Positions 9,244 to 17,051 of a stretch of 30,313 nt of DNA are shown here, piece by piece. The notes below the pieces were generated by a model that worked only from the letters and a program-made list of their open reading frames with translations, did no database searches and was not told where the DNA came from. Where the stretch lies: positions 1 through 30,313 of the forward strand of contig DASYXG010000284.1 in assembly GCA_035935235.1 (NCBI GenBank). Reading direction: 5' to 3'. The stretch is from DATARH01 sp035935235 (GTDB lineage: Bacteria; Pseudomonadota; Alphaproteobacteria; ATCC43930; CGMCC-115725). Positions within the stretch are counted from its first letter, which is position 1. The number at the start of each line of letters is the position of its first letter. The position numbers were made by a program, and so were the translations under genes.

Positions 9244-10179
9244 CTAAAACGCAACGTCATCGCCGCCCTTGAGGGCGAGCAATTTTCTTGCCTCATCGGG
9301 AGTGGCGATTTCCAGCGACAGGTTTTCGAGGATGGTGCGGATGCGCGTGACCTGGTCGGCGTTGCCCTGAGCGAGCTGGCCGCGGCCGAGCCATAAAGAG
9401 TCCTCAAGGCCGACCCGCACATTGCCGCCCATGGTCGCGCCCATCGTCACAAACGGCATCTGGTGCCGCCCGGCGGCGAGGATCGACCAGGCATAGTCGT
9501 CGCCGAACAGTTTATCGGCGATGCGCTTCATGTGCACCAGGTTCTCATGGTCGGCGCCGATACCGCCGAGAATGCCGAAGATCGTCTGGATGAAGAAGGG
9601 CGGTTTCAGCAGGCCGCGATCGACGAAGTGCGCGAGGTTATAGAGGTGTCCGACATCGTAGCATTCGTGTTCGAACCGGGTGCCGCACTCCTCGCCCAGC
9701 CGCTTCAGCACCTTTTCGATGTCCGCGAAGGTATTGCGGAAGATGAAGTCGCGGGTCATCTCCAGCGCCTTCGGCTCCCACTCGTATTTCCATTCCTTGT
9801 ATCGGTCGAGCATCGGATAGAGCCCGAAATTCATCGAGCCCATATTCATCGAGCACATCTCGGGTTTGGCGCGCAGCGGAGCGGCCAGCCGCTCTTCGAG
9901 CGTCATGCCATGGCCGCCTCCGGTGGTGATGTTGACGACGGCGTTGGTCGCCTGCTTGATCCGCGGCAAAAATTGCATGAACACGTTGGGATCGGGCGTC
10001 GGCCGCCCGTCATTGGGGTCGCGGGCATGCAAATGCAGGATCGCCGCGCCGGCCTCGGCCGCAGCGATCGCGTCGCGCGCCACCTCGTCGGGGGTCAGCG
10101 GCAGATAAGGGCTCATCGTCGGGGTATGGATCGAGCCGGTCACCGCGCAGGTGATGATGACCTTGCTTTTCAAAGGCAT
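9244..10179 (-). CDS. Beta-keto acid cleavage enzyme (BKACE, DUF849)
   Basis: BKACE enzymes are zinc-dependent and condense a beta-keto acid with acetyl-CoA, giving acetoacetate and a new acyl-CoA. The 311-residue protein has the zinc motif LHLHARDP (His49, His51), the substrate-loop segment ITTGGGHGMTLEERL, MNMGSMNFGLYPML and the family's GGNVRVGLEDSLWLG near residue 260. The N-terminal motif reads TGSIHTPTMSPYLPLTP, where Kce of lysine fermentation has TGAE, so it belongs to a different substrate group. Which keto acid it uses is unknown; dehydrocarnitine is one substrate known for the family. A strong AGGGAGGG ribosome binding site precedes the ATG. scoA and scoB follow directly. Confidence 0.92.
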   Translation of the reverse strand: MPLKSKVIITCAVTGSIHTPTMSPYLPLTPDEVARDAIAAAEAGAAILHLHARDPNDGRPTPDPNVFMQFLPRIKQATNAVVNITTGGGHGMTLEERLAAPLRAKPEMCSMNMGSMNFGLYPMLDRYKEWKYEWEPKALEMTRDFIFRNTFADIEKVLKRLGEECGTRFEHECYDVGHLYNLAHFVDRGLLKPPFFIQTIFGILGGIGADHENLVHMKRIADKLFGDDYAWSILAAGRHQMPFVTMGATMGGNVRVGLEDSLWLGRGQLAQGNADQVTRIRTILENLSLEIATPDEARKLLALKGGDDVAF

Positions 10180-10210
10180 AAACGCCCTCCCTGAGGTTCT
10201 TCGCTAGCGG

Positions 10211-11254
10211 TCAGCGCGGCGGCGTCGCCGCGACCCCACCGCGCAATTCATGGACGACGACCCCGAGCCGGCGCGGCGGCGGAGCCAACCATAGCGGGTG
10301 CGTCAGGCTGGTGCCGACGTCGCTTTCGCCAGCCTGCCAGCGACGCATCAACGCGGCAGACGAAAAATCTGCCATCTTCGCCGGCAGATCGGCTCCCGCA
10401 CCCTCATGGACAAGGCGCAGGATCGTCATCGTCGCTTCGCTCGCCTCGGCGAGACATTTCTTGATCTCGGGATCGCGGCGCAGCCCGGCGGGCAGGCGTT
10501 CGCCAAGCAGCGCGATCATCCGGCGCAGATCGTGATTGCGGCGCATCGCGGCGATCTCACGCGCCGAGCGGCTGATCCCGCCGCGCGAGCCTGGTTGCGG
10601 GTCATAGCCATCGATGACGAAACACAGCGTATCGGCAGGGCGGGCATCGTCGAGGGGGGCGACCGACACAGCGCCACCGCCGTAGCGCTGCGCGTCGATC
10701 GTCACCGGCGCCAGCCCAGGCAAGGCGGTACTGGCGAGCACATGCTCCATGCCCAGCACATGGCGGTCGTTGTCGAAAAAGGTTTCGGCGCCGGTGTCGA
10801 GATTGGTCGCGCCAAGCACGACGCGAACATTGCCCGAGTTGACCCGCTCGAAATCGACGACCTCCGCGACCAGCGCGCGCAATTCGTCCGTGGGAATCAC
10901 GGAACTCTCGCGCGGCGGAAGTCCGCCCGGTCGGCGCAACGGCGCGACCGCACGCCCGATCAGGCCGCGCAGCCTCTGATGAAGCCCCACTGTGTGGTTG
11001 ATCGCGGCGCGTCGGCTCAGCTCGCGCCAGAATTGACGCAGCCGGAACGCGCGCTCATGCGGCAGATTGCCGGCGATGATGACGGCATTGACCGCGCCAA
11101 TCGCACTGCCGGCGATCCAGTTTGGCCTGATCCCGGAATTCTCCAGCGCCGCGTAAGCCCCGGCCTGGTAGGCGCCGAGCGCGCCGCCGCCCGACAGCAC
11201 CAGCGCGACCCGGTCGAAACGGGCCAAATTCTTCTCGGATCGCGCGCGCGCCAA
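10211..11254 (-). CDS. Patatin-like phospholipase family protein lacking the catalytic Asp
   Basis: The fold is patatin-like, a Ser-Asp dyad lipid acyl hydrolase. The oxyanion loop is SGGGALGAYQAG (residues 21-32) and the nucleophile elbow is AGSAIGAVNA (Ser50). The C-terminal third, with MADFSSAALMRRWQAGESD, resembles the DUF3734-type extension of bacterial patatins. The usual Asp-Gly-Gly motif is replaced by Tyr191-Gly-Gly-Gly (YGGGAVSVAPL), so the catalytic Asp is missing. The best start is a TTG at 11254, because AGGAG lies 6 bases upstream; 347 residues result. It lies 31 bases before the BKACE gene and on the same strand. It may be inactive or have another role. Confidence 0.87.
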   Translation of the reverse strand: MARARSEKNLARFDRVALVLSGGGALGAYQAGAYAALENSGIRPNWIAGSAIGAVNAVIIAGNLPHERAFRLRQFWRELSRRAAINHTVGLHQRLRGLIGRAVAPLRRPGGLPPRESSVIPTDELRALVAEVVDFERVNSGNVRVVLGATNLDTGAETFFDNDRHVLGMEHVLASTALPGLAPVTIDAQRYGGGAVSVAPLDDARPADTLCFVIDGYDPQPGSRGGISRSAREIAAMRRNHDLRRMIALLGERLPAGLRRDPEIKKCLAEASEATMTILRLVHEGAGADLPAKMADFSSAALMRRWQAGESDVGTSLTHPLWLAPPPRRLGVVVHELRGGVAATPPR

Positions 11255-11329
11255 AACCCGCTCCTGCCTTCACCGACCCCATCATGCGAAACGGCAAACC
11301 GAGCGTCCAGTGCCGAAACAGCAGAACGA

Positions 11330-12199
11330 TTAGCTGTTTTTGCCAAATGACTTAGCTGGCAGCGACTTGAGGTAGGCGGCGATCGCACGACGATCGTCGT
11401 CGGTGAGGCGCGCGGTATTGCGCACGATTTCCGCCATGGTCCCGCCGAGGACATCGAAATCCGGCGTCTCGCCGGTTTTGAGCGAAGTGGCGATTTCCTC
11501 GATACTCCAATTCCCAATCCCCGTTTTTGTATCGGGGGTGATATTGGGTCCTTTCTTGCCATTAAACCATCCGGTCGACCCGGCGAACTCGCGGTCGAGA
11601 TCGGGTGCGCCGAGCCAGGTTCGCGGCGTATGACAATCGCCGCAATACCCGACCGCGACGGCGAGATAGGCGCCGCGCGCAACTGTCGGGTCGCTCGGCG
11701 CCAGGGATGGGGCCGAAATAGCGCCGATCGCCGCGCCGATCGCGTCGCGCGCCCGTGCCAGCAGCGCCAGCGAGTCGGCCTTCCCCAAGCCTGGCCGAGA
11801 CACTGGCGCGAGGCTGTCGAGAAACGCCTTCAAATCGGCGAGGTCGCTGTCTCTCAGCTGGCGGGAATACGGAAACGGAAACGCGGTGACGTAGTGCGTT
11901 CCATCCGGCGCGATGCCCCAACGCATCGCGCGGACGAAATCGTCGAAGCTCTAGCTGCCGATTCCGGTTGCCTTGTCGGGCGTGACGTTGGGCGTCGTGA
12001 TCGTACCGAACTCAGTGGCAAGACGGCGTCCTCCCGCATAAGGCAGGCCGCCATTCGTGGTATCGGTATGGCATTGGTCGCAGCCCGCCGCCGCCGCGAG
12101 ATAGGCACCGCGGGCAATCGTGGCATCGTCGGCAACCGCCGGCAGGATTGGCAGAGCCGCGAACGCCAGGGCGAGGCCGGCGACAGCCGGCCGCAACAA
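11330..12199 (-). pseudogene. Di-heme cytochrome c, interrupted by an amber codon
   Basis: One reading frame encodes a secreted two-domain cytochrome c but contains a TAG at 11951-11953. The first half has a signal-peptide-like hydrophobic start, ARGAYLAAAAGCDQCHT (heme 1) and TPNVTPDKATGIGS before the stop. After it come SFDDFVRAMRWGIAPDG and then ARGAYLAVAVGYCGDCHTP (heme 2) and GPNITPDTKTGIGNWS. The two domains are internal repeats, and the second has Trp where the first has TAG, so one TGG-to-TAG change explains the break. The start is uncertain: a TTG at 12199 lies just after the cytochrome c' stop, and an ATG at 12250 would overlap it. Relatives are electron-transfer subunits of periplasmic dehydrogenases. 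No selenocysteine or pyrrolysine signal was seen. Confidence 0.85.
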
Positions 12200-12204
12200 G
12201 CGCG

Positions 12205-12708
12205 TTACGATGGCTTCTTTTGGGTGAACGATTGGTGGCACCCGCCGCATGCGCCCGGGTTTTGGCTGGTGAGGCCCCAAAAATCTCTCGTCATATTACC
12301 AAACGCAGCGGTGATGGCAGCCTTATCACCCCCCTTGAGCGCCGTATTGAGGGCATCGGTAGCAGCCAATGCGCTCTTGTCGGCGGCGAGGAACTTGTCG
12401 TTGTCTGTCCATATCGCCGGTTTGGCATAAGATTTGTCCGGGTATGCATCCATTCCCGTTCCCTTTGGGAACATGTCGGGAATTTTCGGAATCCGTGTAA
12501 GCAAATCCGCACCCGCCGCCTGCGCAGCGGCAAGGTCACCCTTGTCCTCGGTAAAGGCCTTGATGGCGCCCAGATCCTTGCTTTGGGCCTTCATGAACGC
12601 CTGCCGATCCTCAATGATCTTCGCGTCATCCGAGCGGGCGTTACCCGCATACAATCCTACCGCTAACACCGTCGCGGACAGAGTGACCCATTTAGCCGAT
12701 GTGCTCAT
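12205..12708 (-). CDS. Cytochrome c' family protein (class II cytochrome c)
   Basis: This is a secreted class II cytochrome c of 167 residues. An N-terminal signal peptide (about residues 1-25, AKWVTLSATVLAVGLYAGNA) is followed by helical segments and a C-terminal heme motif CGGCH at 154-158, the placement diagnostic for the cytochrome c' and c-556 group. Such proteins carry a high-spin or low-spin heme in the periplasm; cytochromes c' bind NO and CO, whereas c-556 types transfer electrons, and the sequence alone does not decide. A strong GAGGGAGGGGGT site precedes the ATG. The broken di-heme cytochrome follows within a few bases, so the two were probably one operon. A cyclase gene diverges upstream. 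Confidence 0.9.
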   Translation of the reverse strand: MSTSAKWVTLSATVLAVGLYAGNARSDDAKIIEDRQAFMKAQSKDLGAIKAFTEDKGDLAAAQAAGADLLTRIPKIPDMFPKGTGMDAYPDKSYAKPAIWTDNDKFLAADKSALAATDALNTALKGGDKAAITAAFGNMTRDFWGLTSQNPGACGGCHQSFTQKKPS

Positions 12709-12982
12709 ACCCCCTCCCTCTCAGCTCCCTTTCTTGGCGCATCGAGACTAAAGTCGCCTGAGCCTCGCGATCCACTCACCATCACGTGAACGCAAGAGAT
12801 GTTCGCTTCGAACATTCCCAGTCGTGGAAACACTCCGCTCGGCTCCCCGATCTCAACCGGCCCCTCACACTGACTTGAGTTTCGCATATATCCTTCGCTC
12901 GATAGGTTTGGCGTTGCATCTTCGGTCCGCGATCTCTCGATAGTCGCACTGCCGCAAGACGCCGGACGAGGGAGGGTGCGGC
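12709..12982. promoter_or_regulatory. Divergent intergenic region between cytochrome c' and cyclase genes
   Basis: These 274 bases should hold the promoters for both the cytochrome genes (minus) and the CyaC-like cyclase (plus). The only clear symmetric site is GTTCG-CTT-CGAAC at 12801-12813, a candidate operator. A GAGGGAGG ribosome binding site for the cyclase lies at 12968-12975. I found no convincing -35/-10 pair and no gene. Confidence 0.35.
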
Positions 12983-14775
12983 GTGACCGTGTCAGCAGTG
13001 TCATCGGGGAGCGGCTGGTGGCCGAGGCTCACTCGACGCGGGCCGTCGATCGTGCGCCGGCTCCGGCTCGTGACCGGGCTCACTTTATTCATTTACGTGT
13101 TCCTGCATTATTCATTTACGTGTTCCTGCATTTTCTCAATCACAGCCTGGGCAACCTCTCTTTCGAGGCGATGGAGGCAGGCGCCCAGGTGCAGGAATGG
13201 ATTTGGCGCAGCGCGATCGGCACCGTCGCGCTTTACGGCGCATTCGCTATCCATTTCTCGCTTGCGTTCTGGGCGCTCTACATCCGCCGCAGCATTCGGA
13301 TGGGCTGGATCGAGGCGCTTCGGCTCACCTTGGGTTTCGCGATACCGCTCGTATTGCTGCAACATGCGCTCGCTTGGCGCTTCGCCTACTCGTATTTCGA
13401 CATTCATCTACTCTATCGTCACGCCCTTCTCTTCTATTTCACGCTGAATCCGACTGCCGGGATAATCCAGCTTACTCTGTTCTTCATCGCCTGGACGCAC
13501 GGCTGCATCGGCCTGTACCTGTGGCTTCGGGTCAAACGCCACTTTCAGCGGGTCGCGCCACTCCTTCTCATCCTCGCCGTTCTGCTGCCAACCACCGCCT
13601 TGCTCGGTGTCTTCCAGGGCGCGCGTCAAGTCGCCGAGAAGGCCCGCAGCGATCCGACCTTTACCACCGACCTGCGGCAGACGGGGATGCGTGGTCATCC
13701 GGCCGCCCTAGCGGCAATCTATTCGATCGAGAATTGGTCCCTACTCGGATACGCCGGTGCTTTCGCCTTGCTCTTCCTCGCGCGCGGCGCCCGTACGCTC
13801 GTCGAGCGTCGCGGCGGCAGAGTGAGGATCGCCTATCCCGACGGGCGCAGTGTGCTAATACCAAAGGGGCTGAGCGTACTCGACGCCAGCCGTCGCGCTG
13901 GTATCCCCCATGCTTCGATCTGCGGCGGTAGGGCGCGCTGCACGACCTGCCGCGTGCGCGTGTTGCTCGGATCCGAAAGCCTGGAGCCGCCATCGCCCGC
14001 CGAAACCCGGGTACTAGCCCCGCTCGGCGCGGATCGCGCGGTCCGCCTCGCCTGTCAGCTCAAGCCGGGAGCCGATATCAGCGTCTGGCCGCTATTGCCG
14101 CCCGAAATCACCGTGCGCGACCACGACCGCCTGAACACGGTTGAGACCGGGGCGGAGCGCTTTGTCGCGATCCTGTTCGTCGACATTCGCTCGTCAACGC
14201 AGCTGGTGGAGAACCGGCTGCCTTATGACGTCGTGTTCATCCTCAACCGCTTCTTCGAGGCAGTTGGCAGCGCCATCATCGCCGCCGGCGGTAACCCCAA
14301 TCAATTCATCGGCGACGGCATGATGGCGATCTTCGGCAGCGAAACGGATGCCGCCGACGCCTGCCGCCGGGCGCTGGAGGGGGCTCGTCTGATCGACTGG
14401 CACCTCGCCGAGATGAACCGCGCTCTAGCAAACGAGTTGCAACAACCCATCGGCTTCGGCGTCGGTATCCACGCTGGTGAGGTCATCATCGGCACGATGG
14501 GTTATCGCGAACATGCGCAGATGACCGCTATTGGTGAGGCCGTCCACATCGCTTCGCGGCTTCAAGAGCTCACCAAGGAATATCGCTGCCAGCTAGTGGT
14601 TTCAGAGGTCGTCGGGACAGTAGCCGGGGTTTCCCTCAGCGCCTTCCCCGCGCATGATGTGCAGGTGCGCGGTCTCAGCGCACCGCTGGCGATCCGTGCG
14701 GTCGACAGCGCCGCGATGCTGGCGGTTTACGACAGTTCCGGCTCGGAGAGGGAAGCCCTGCTCAGCGTCAAGTGA
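12983..14775 (+). pseudogene. cyaC: CyaC-like redox adenylate cyclase, frameshifted by a 23-bp duplication
   Basis: This is a class III nucleotide cyclase with a six-helix histidine-rich membrane anchor and a [2Fe-2S] domain, the architecture of Sinorhizobium meliloti CyaC, a quinone-responsive di-heme b adenylate cyclase. Numbering refers to the restored 589-residue protein. The anchor (about 30-280) has His in FLHFLNHSLG, FAIHFSLAFW, LQHALAWRF and AWTHGCIGLY. The ferredoxin cysteines are 306, 312, 315 and 350. The cyclase domain starts near 386, with metal-binding Asp393 (FVDIRSS) and Asp437 (IGDGMMAIFG). The GTG at 12983 has GAGGGAGG 7 bases upstream, but its frame ends early because of a tandem duplication at 13085-13130. 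Removing one copy restores the frame exactly. A GTG at 12976 opens the downstream frame without a usable ribosome binding site. Confidence 0.88.
13085..13130. repeat. Perfect 23-bp tandem duplication
   Basis: Copy one is 13085-13107 and copy two is 13108-13130; each starts ttattcattt and ends gttcctgca. They are identical. Because 23 is not a multiple of three, the extra copy shifts the reading frame inside the first membrane helix of the CyaC-like cyclase, just before the conserved HFLNH histidines. Confidence 0.97.
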
Positions 14776-15388
14776 TCGGCATGACGATGTGCGCCTTGAA
14801 CGCCGGCCGGTCGCAGAATCTCTCATACCAGGCTTTGAGACGGGGCAGACTCGGCCGCTCGAGCGGGTAGTTGAACCAGCGGTAAATATGCGTCCCGAGA
14901 GCCACCTCGGCGAGCGACAGCGAGTTGCCACCAAGATAGGGCTGGTTTGCAACGGCATCGTCGACGATCTCCCAGGCGGTGATCGCCCGCCGCCGAGCTG
15001 CCTCGATCGCCGCCGCGTCGCGGGTCTCTGGGTTCGAGCGTATCAATCCCTGCAGCAATGCCCCCATCGGCGCCCCGATCACCGAGAGCTGCCAGTCCAT
15101 CCAGCGCTCGACATGGGTGCGGGCCGCCGGATCGCGAGGATAAAGACTCTCGCCGTTGCGCGTCGTGCAGAGGTAGCGACAGATCGTATTCGACTCCCAC
15201 ATCACCAGATCGCCGTCGATGACGGTCGGCACCAACCCGTTGGGGTTGAGCTTCAAATATTCGGGATCGCGGTTGCCGCCGAACGGTCCGCCATGATCGA
15301 CCCGGCTGTATTCGATGTTCAGTTCGGCGCACGTCCACAGCACTTTCTGCACGTTCGACGACGTGGTGCGGCCCCAAATCTTCAGCAT
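14768..15388 (-). CDS. Glutathione S-transferase family protein
   Basis: This is a cytosolic-type glutathione transferase of 206 residues. The N-terminal thioredoxin-like domain starts MLKIWGRTTSSNVQKVLWT, the Ser-Ser-Asn-Val-x-Lys pattern at the glutathione site, with LNPNGLVPTVIDGD (cis-Pro loop) and MWESNTICRYL (the Glu-Ser pair that binds the gamma-glutamyl group). The helical C-terminal domain ends with SLAEVALGTHIYRWFNYPLERP. The start at 15388 is supported by GGAGG 6 bases upstream; an ATG 30 bases further upstream has no such support. The gene converges on the cyclase gene, and the two stops overlap by 8 bases. The substrate is unknown. Confidence 0.92.
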   Translation of the reverse strand: MLKIWGRTTSSNVQKVLWTCAELNIEYSRVDHGGPFGGNRDPEYLKLNPNGLVPTVIDGDLVMWESNTICRYLCTTRNGESLYPRDPAARTHVERWMDWQLSVIGAPMGALLQGLIRSNPETRDAAAIEAARRRAITAWEIVDDAVANQPYLGGNSLSLAEVALGTHIYRWFNYPLERPSLPRLKAWYERFCDRPAFKAHIVMPIT

Positions 15389-15504
15389 TTGATCCTCCGC
15401 GTTGGCGCTTTCGGCCATGGAGCCTCAGAATCCGGAGGCGCGCAACCGCCCGTCTCGGTATATAGTCGGTGCATTAGGGACGATGGCCTTTGGGCAAAGC
15501 CGTA

Positions 15505-15753
15505 ATGTTTCGTCAGTTCGGCGCCGTGGTTTTCGCTCTTACCGCCTTGATGCCGGCGGTCGGCCTCGCTGATGGTCAGGGCCAGCAGATTATGAAGAGA
15601 TGGGTCGGGTCGGATCGCTGTTCGCAACAGGCCTACCGGGCCTTTCCTGACTACACTGCTGAATCGTTGGCCAAGCGCGACCTGGCCTTCCAGCAATGCC
15701 TGGCGGGCGGCGGCCTGCCGCCGCGCGACATCCCGCCGCCCAACAATCCTTAA
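15505..15753 (+). CDS. Small secreted protein, function unknown
   Basis: An 82-residue protein starts MFRQFGAVVFALTALMPAVG, a Sec-type signal peptide with likely cleavage after LADG or nearby. The mature part has two cysteines (DRCSQQAYR and FQQCLAGG), which could form a disulfide, and ends in a Pro/Asn-rich tail, PPRDIPPPNNP. I do not recognise a named family. A TTG at 15490 would add 5 residues, but the ATG at 15505 gives the cleaner signal peptide. Just upstream is an AT-rich stretch with TATAGT at 15461-15466, a possible -10 element without a good -35. It converges on hemA with a 6-base gap. Confidence 0.6.
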   Translation: MFRQFGAVVFALTALMPAVGLADGQGQQIMKRWVGSDRCSQQAYRAFPDYTAESLAKRDLAFQQCLAGGGLPPRDIPPPNNP

Positions 15754-15759
15754 GCAAGT

Positions 15760-16965
15760 TCAGCCGGTCTTCGGCAGCTGCAAGAGCTGCCAGACATTCG
15801 TGATAGCCGTGACCAGCGCGTCGACATCCTCGTCGCTGTGCAGCGGCGTCGGCGTCACGCGCAGTCGCTCGGTGCCACGCGGCACCGTCGGGTAGTTGAT
15901 CGGCTGCACATAGACTTGGTGGTCGCGCAATAGGAGGTCGGACGCGGTCCGGCACATCGCCGCGTCGCCCACCATCACCGGAACGATGTGGCTGTCGTTC
16001 GCCATGACCGGGATCGACGCCTCGGCGAGGCGGCGCTTGACGGTCGCGACCCGTTCCTGGTGGCGGGCCCGCTCGGCTTGGCTCTCCTTGAGGTGCCGCA
16101 CCGCTGCGAGCGCGCCGGCGGCCAATAGCGGTGGTAGCGACGAGGTGAAAATGAACCCCGGGGCGTGGCCGCGAAGGAAATCGACCATCAGCGACGAGCC
16201 GGCGACATAGCCGCCCATCGTGCCAAACGCCTTCGCCAGCGTTCCTTGGATCACCGTCAGCCGCGCCGAGACGCCGTCCCGCTCGGCAACGCCGCCGCCG
16301 CGCGGTCCGTACAACCCGACCGCATGCACCTCATCGAGATAGGTCATCGCGCCGGAGCGCTCGGCGACGTCGCAAATGTCAGCGAGCGGGGCGATGTCGC
16401 CGTCCATCGAATAGACCGACTCGAAGCACACCAGCTTCGGCCGCTCGGGGGGCAGTCCGGCCAAGAGCTCGCCGAGATGCGCGACATCGTTGTGCCGGAA
16501 GATGACGCGCTCAGCCCGGCTGTTGCGGATGCCGGCGATCATCGAAGCATGATTCATCGCGTCGGACAGCACGACCATCCCGGGCATGCTGCCGGCTAGG
16601 GTCGATAATGCCGCCTCGTTGGCGACAAAGCCCGAGGTAAAGACCAGTGCCGCTTCACGCTGATGCAGATCGGCGAGCTCGCGTTCCAGCAGCACGTGGG
16701 CGTGGCTGGTGCCAGAGATGTTGCGCGTGCCGCCGGCGCCAGCGCCTGTCCTGCGCATCTCGGCTTCCATCGCTGCCAGCACCGCCGGGTGCTGACCCAT
16801 GCCGAGATAGTCGTTCGAGCACCAGACCGTGACCTCGGCGCCGAGTCGATGATCGTATGCGCGCGGGAACCGGCCGCGGCGCCGCTCCAGATCGGCGAAG
16901 ACGCGGTAGCGTCCTTCGCTGTGGAGCGCGTCGAGCCGCTCTTTGAAAAAGGTGTCGAAGTCCAT
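15760..16965 (-). CDS. hemA: 5-aminolevulinate synthase
   Basis: HemA condenses glycine with succinyl-CoA to give 5-aminolevulinate, the first step of tetrapyrrole synthesis by the Shemin route, using pyridoxal phosphate in the cytoplasm. The protein has 401 residues from the ATG at 16965. Family landmarks are MDFDTFFKERLDALHSEGRY at the start, VWCSNDYLGMGQHP, the glycine-rich GAGAGGTRNISGT, YLDEVHAVGLYGPRGGG and the PLP lysine in GTLAKAFGTMGG (Lys245). This enzyme type is characteristic of Alphaproteobacteria and mitochondria. A GTG at 16980 would add 5 residues, but the family starts at the ATG. No ribosome binding site is visible; instead an inverted repeat covers the start codon (see 16963-17045). 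Confidence 0.97.
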   Translation of the reverse strand: MDFDTFFKERLDALHSEGRYRVFADLERRRGRFPRAYDHRLGAEVTVWCSNDYLGMGQHPAVLAAMEAEMRRTGAGAGGTRNISGTSHAHVLLERELADLHQREAALVFTSGFVANEAALSTLAGSMPGMVVLSDAMNHASMIAGIRNSRAERVIFRHNDVAHLGELLAGLPPERPKLVCFESVYSMDGDIAPLADICDVAERSGAMTYLDEVHAVGLYGPRGGGVAERDGVSARLTVIQGTLAKAFGTMGGYVAGSSLMVDFLRGHAPGFIFTSSLPPLLAAGALAAVRHLKESQAERARHQERVATVKRRLAEASIPVMANDSHIVPVMVGDAAMCRTASDLLLRDHQVYVQPINYPTVPRGTERLRVTPTPLHSDEDVDALVTAITNVWQLLQLPKTG

Positions 16966-17045
16966 CGCCGCGACAATCACCGAAAACGCTGAAGGATATC
17001 ATACCGCCGGCGCAGCGCCATTGGGCGCTCTGTCGCGGCGCGATG
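16963..17045 (-). promoter_or_regulatory. Inverted repeat in the hemA leader that includes the start codon
   Basis: CATCGCCGCGACA (16963-16975) and TGTCGCGGCGCGATG (17031-17045) are complementary over 13 bases with a 2-base bulge. In the mRNA, the arm nearest the gene ends in the hemA AUG, so the start codon would itself be paired. Between the arms lies a second small hairpin, AGCGCC (17014-17019) with GGCGCT (17024-17029). This could limit hemA translation or end transcription of the gene upstream; neither has been shown. Confidence 0.5.
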
Positions 17046-17051
17046 TAATGC

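Noticed and set aside
10298..11350. 350-codon plus-strand frame opposite the patatin gene
   Set aside because: Opposite a gene with clear patatin motifs; the translated sequence has no domain and a composition typical of antisense frames.
11951..11953. TAG read as pyrrolysine or a programmed recoding site
   Set aside because: The matching position in the repeated domain is Trp, no recoding structure was seen, and such recoding is not expected in this type of organism.
12976..13100. N-terminal part of the continuous cyclase frame starting at GTG 12976
   Set aside because: The encoded residues are not hydrophobic or family-like, and the ribosome binding site abuts this GTG with no spacing, whereas it suits the GTG at 12983 in the other frame.
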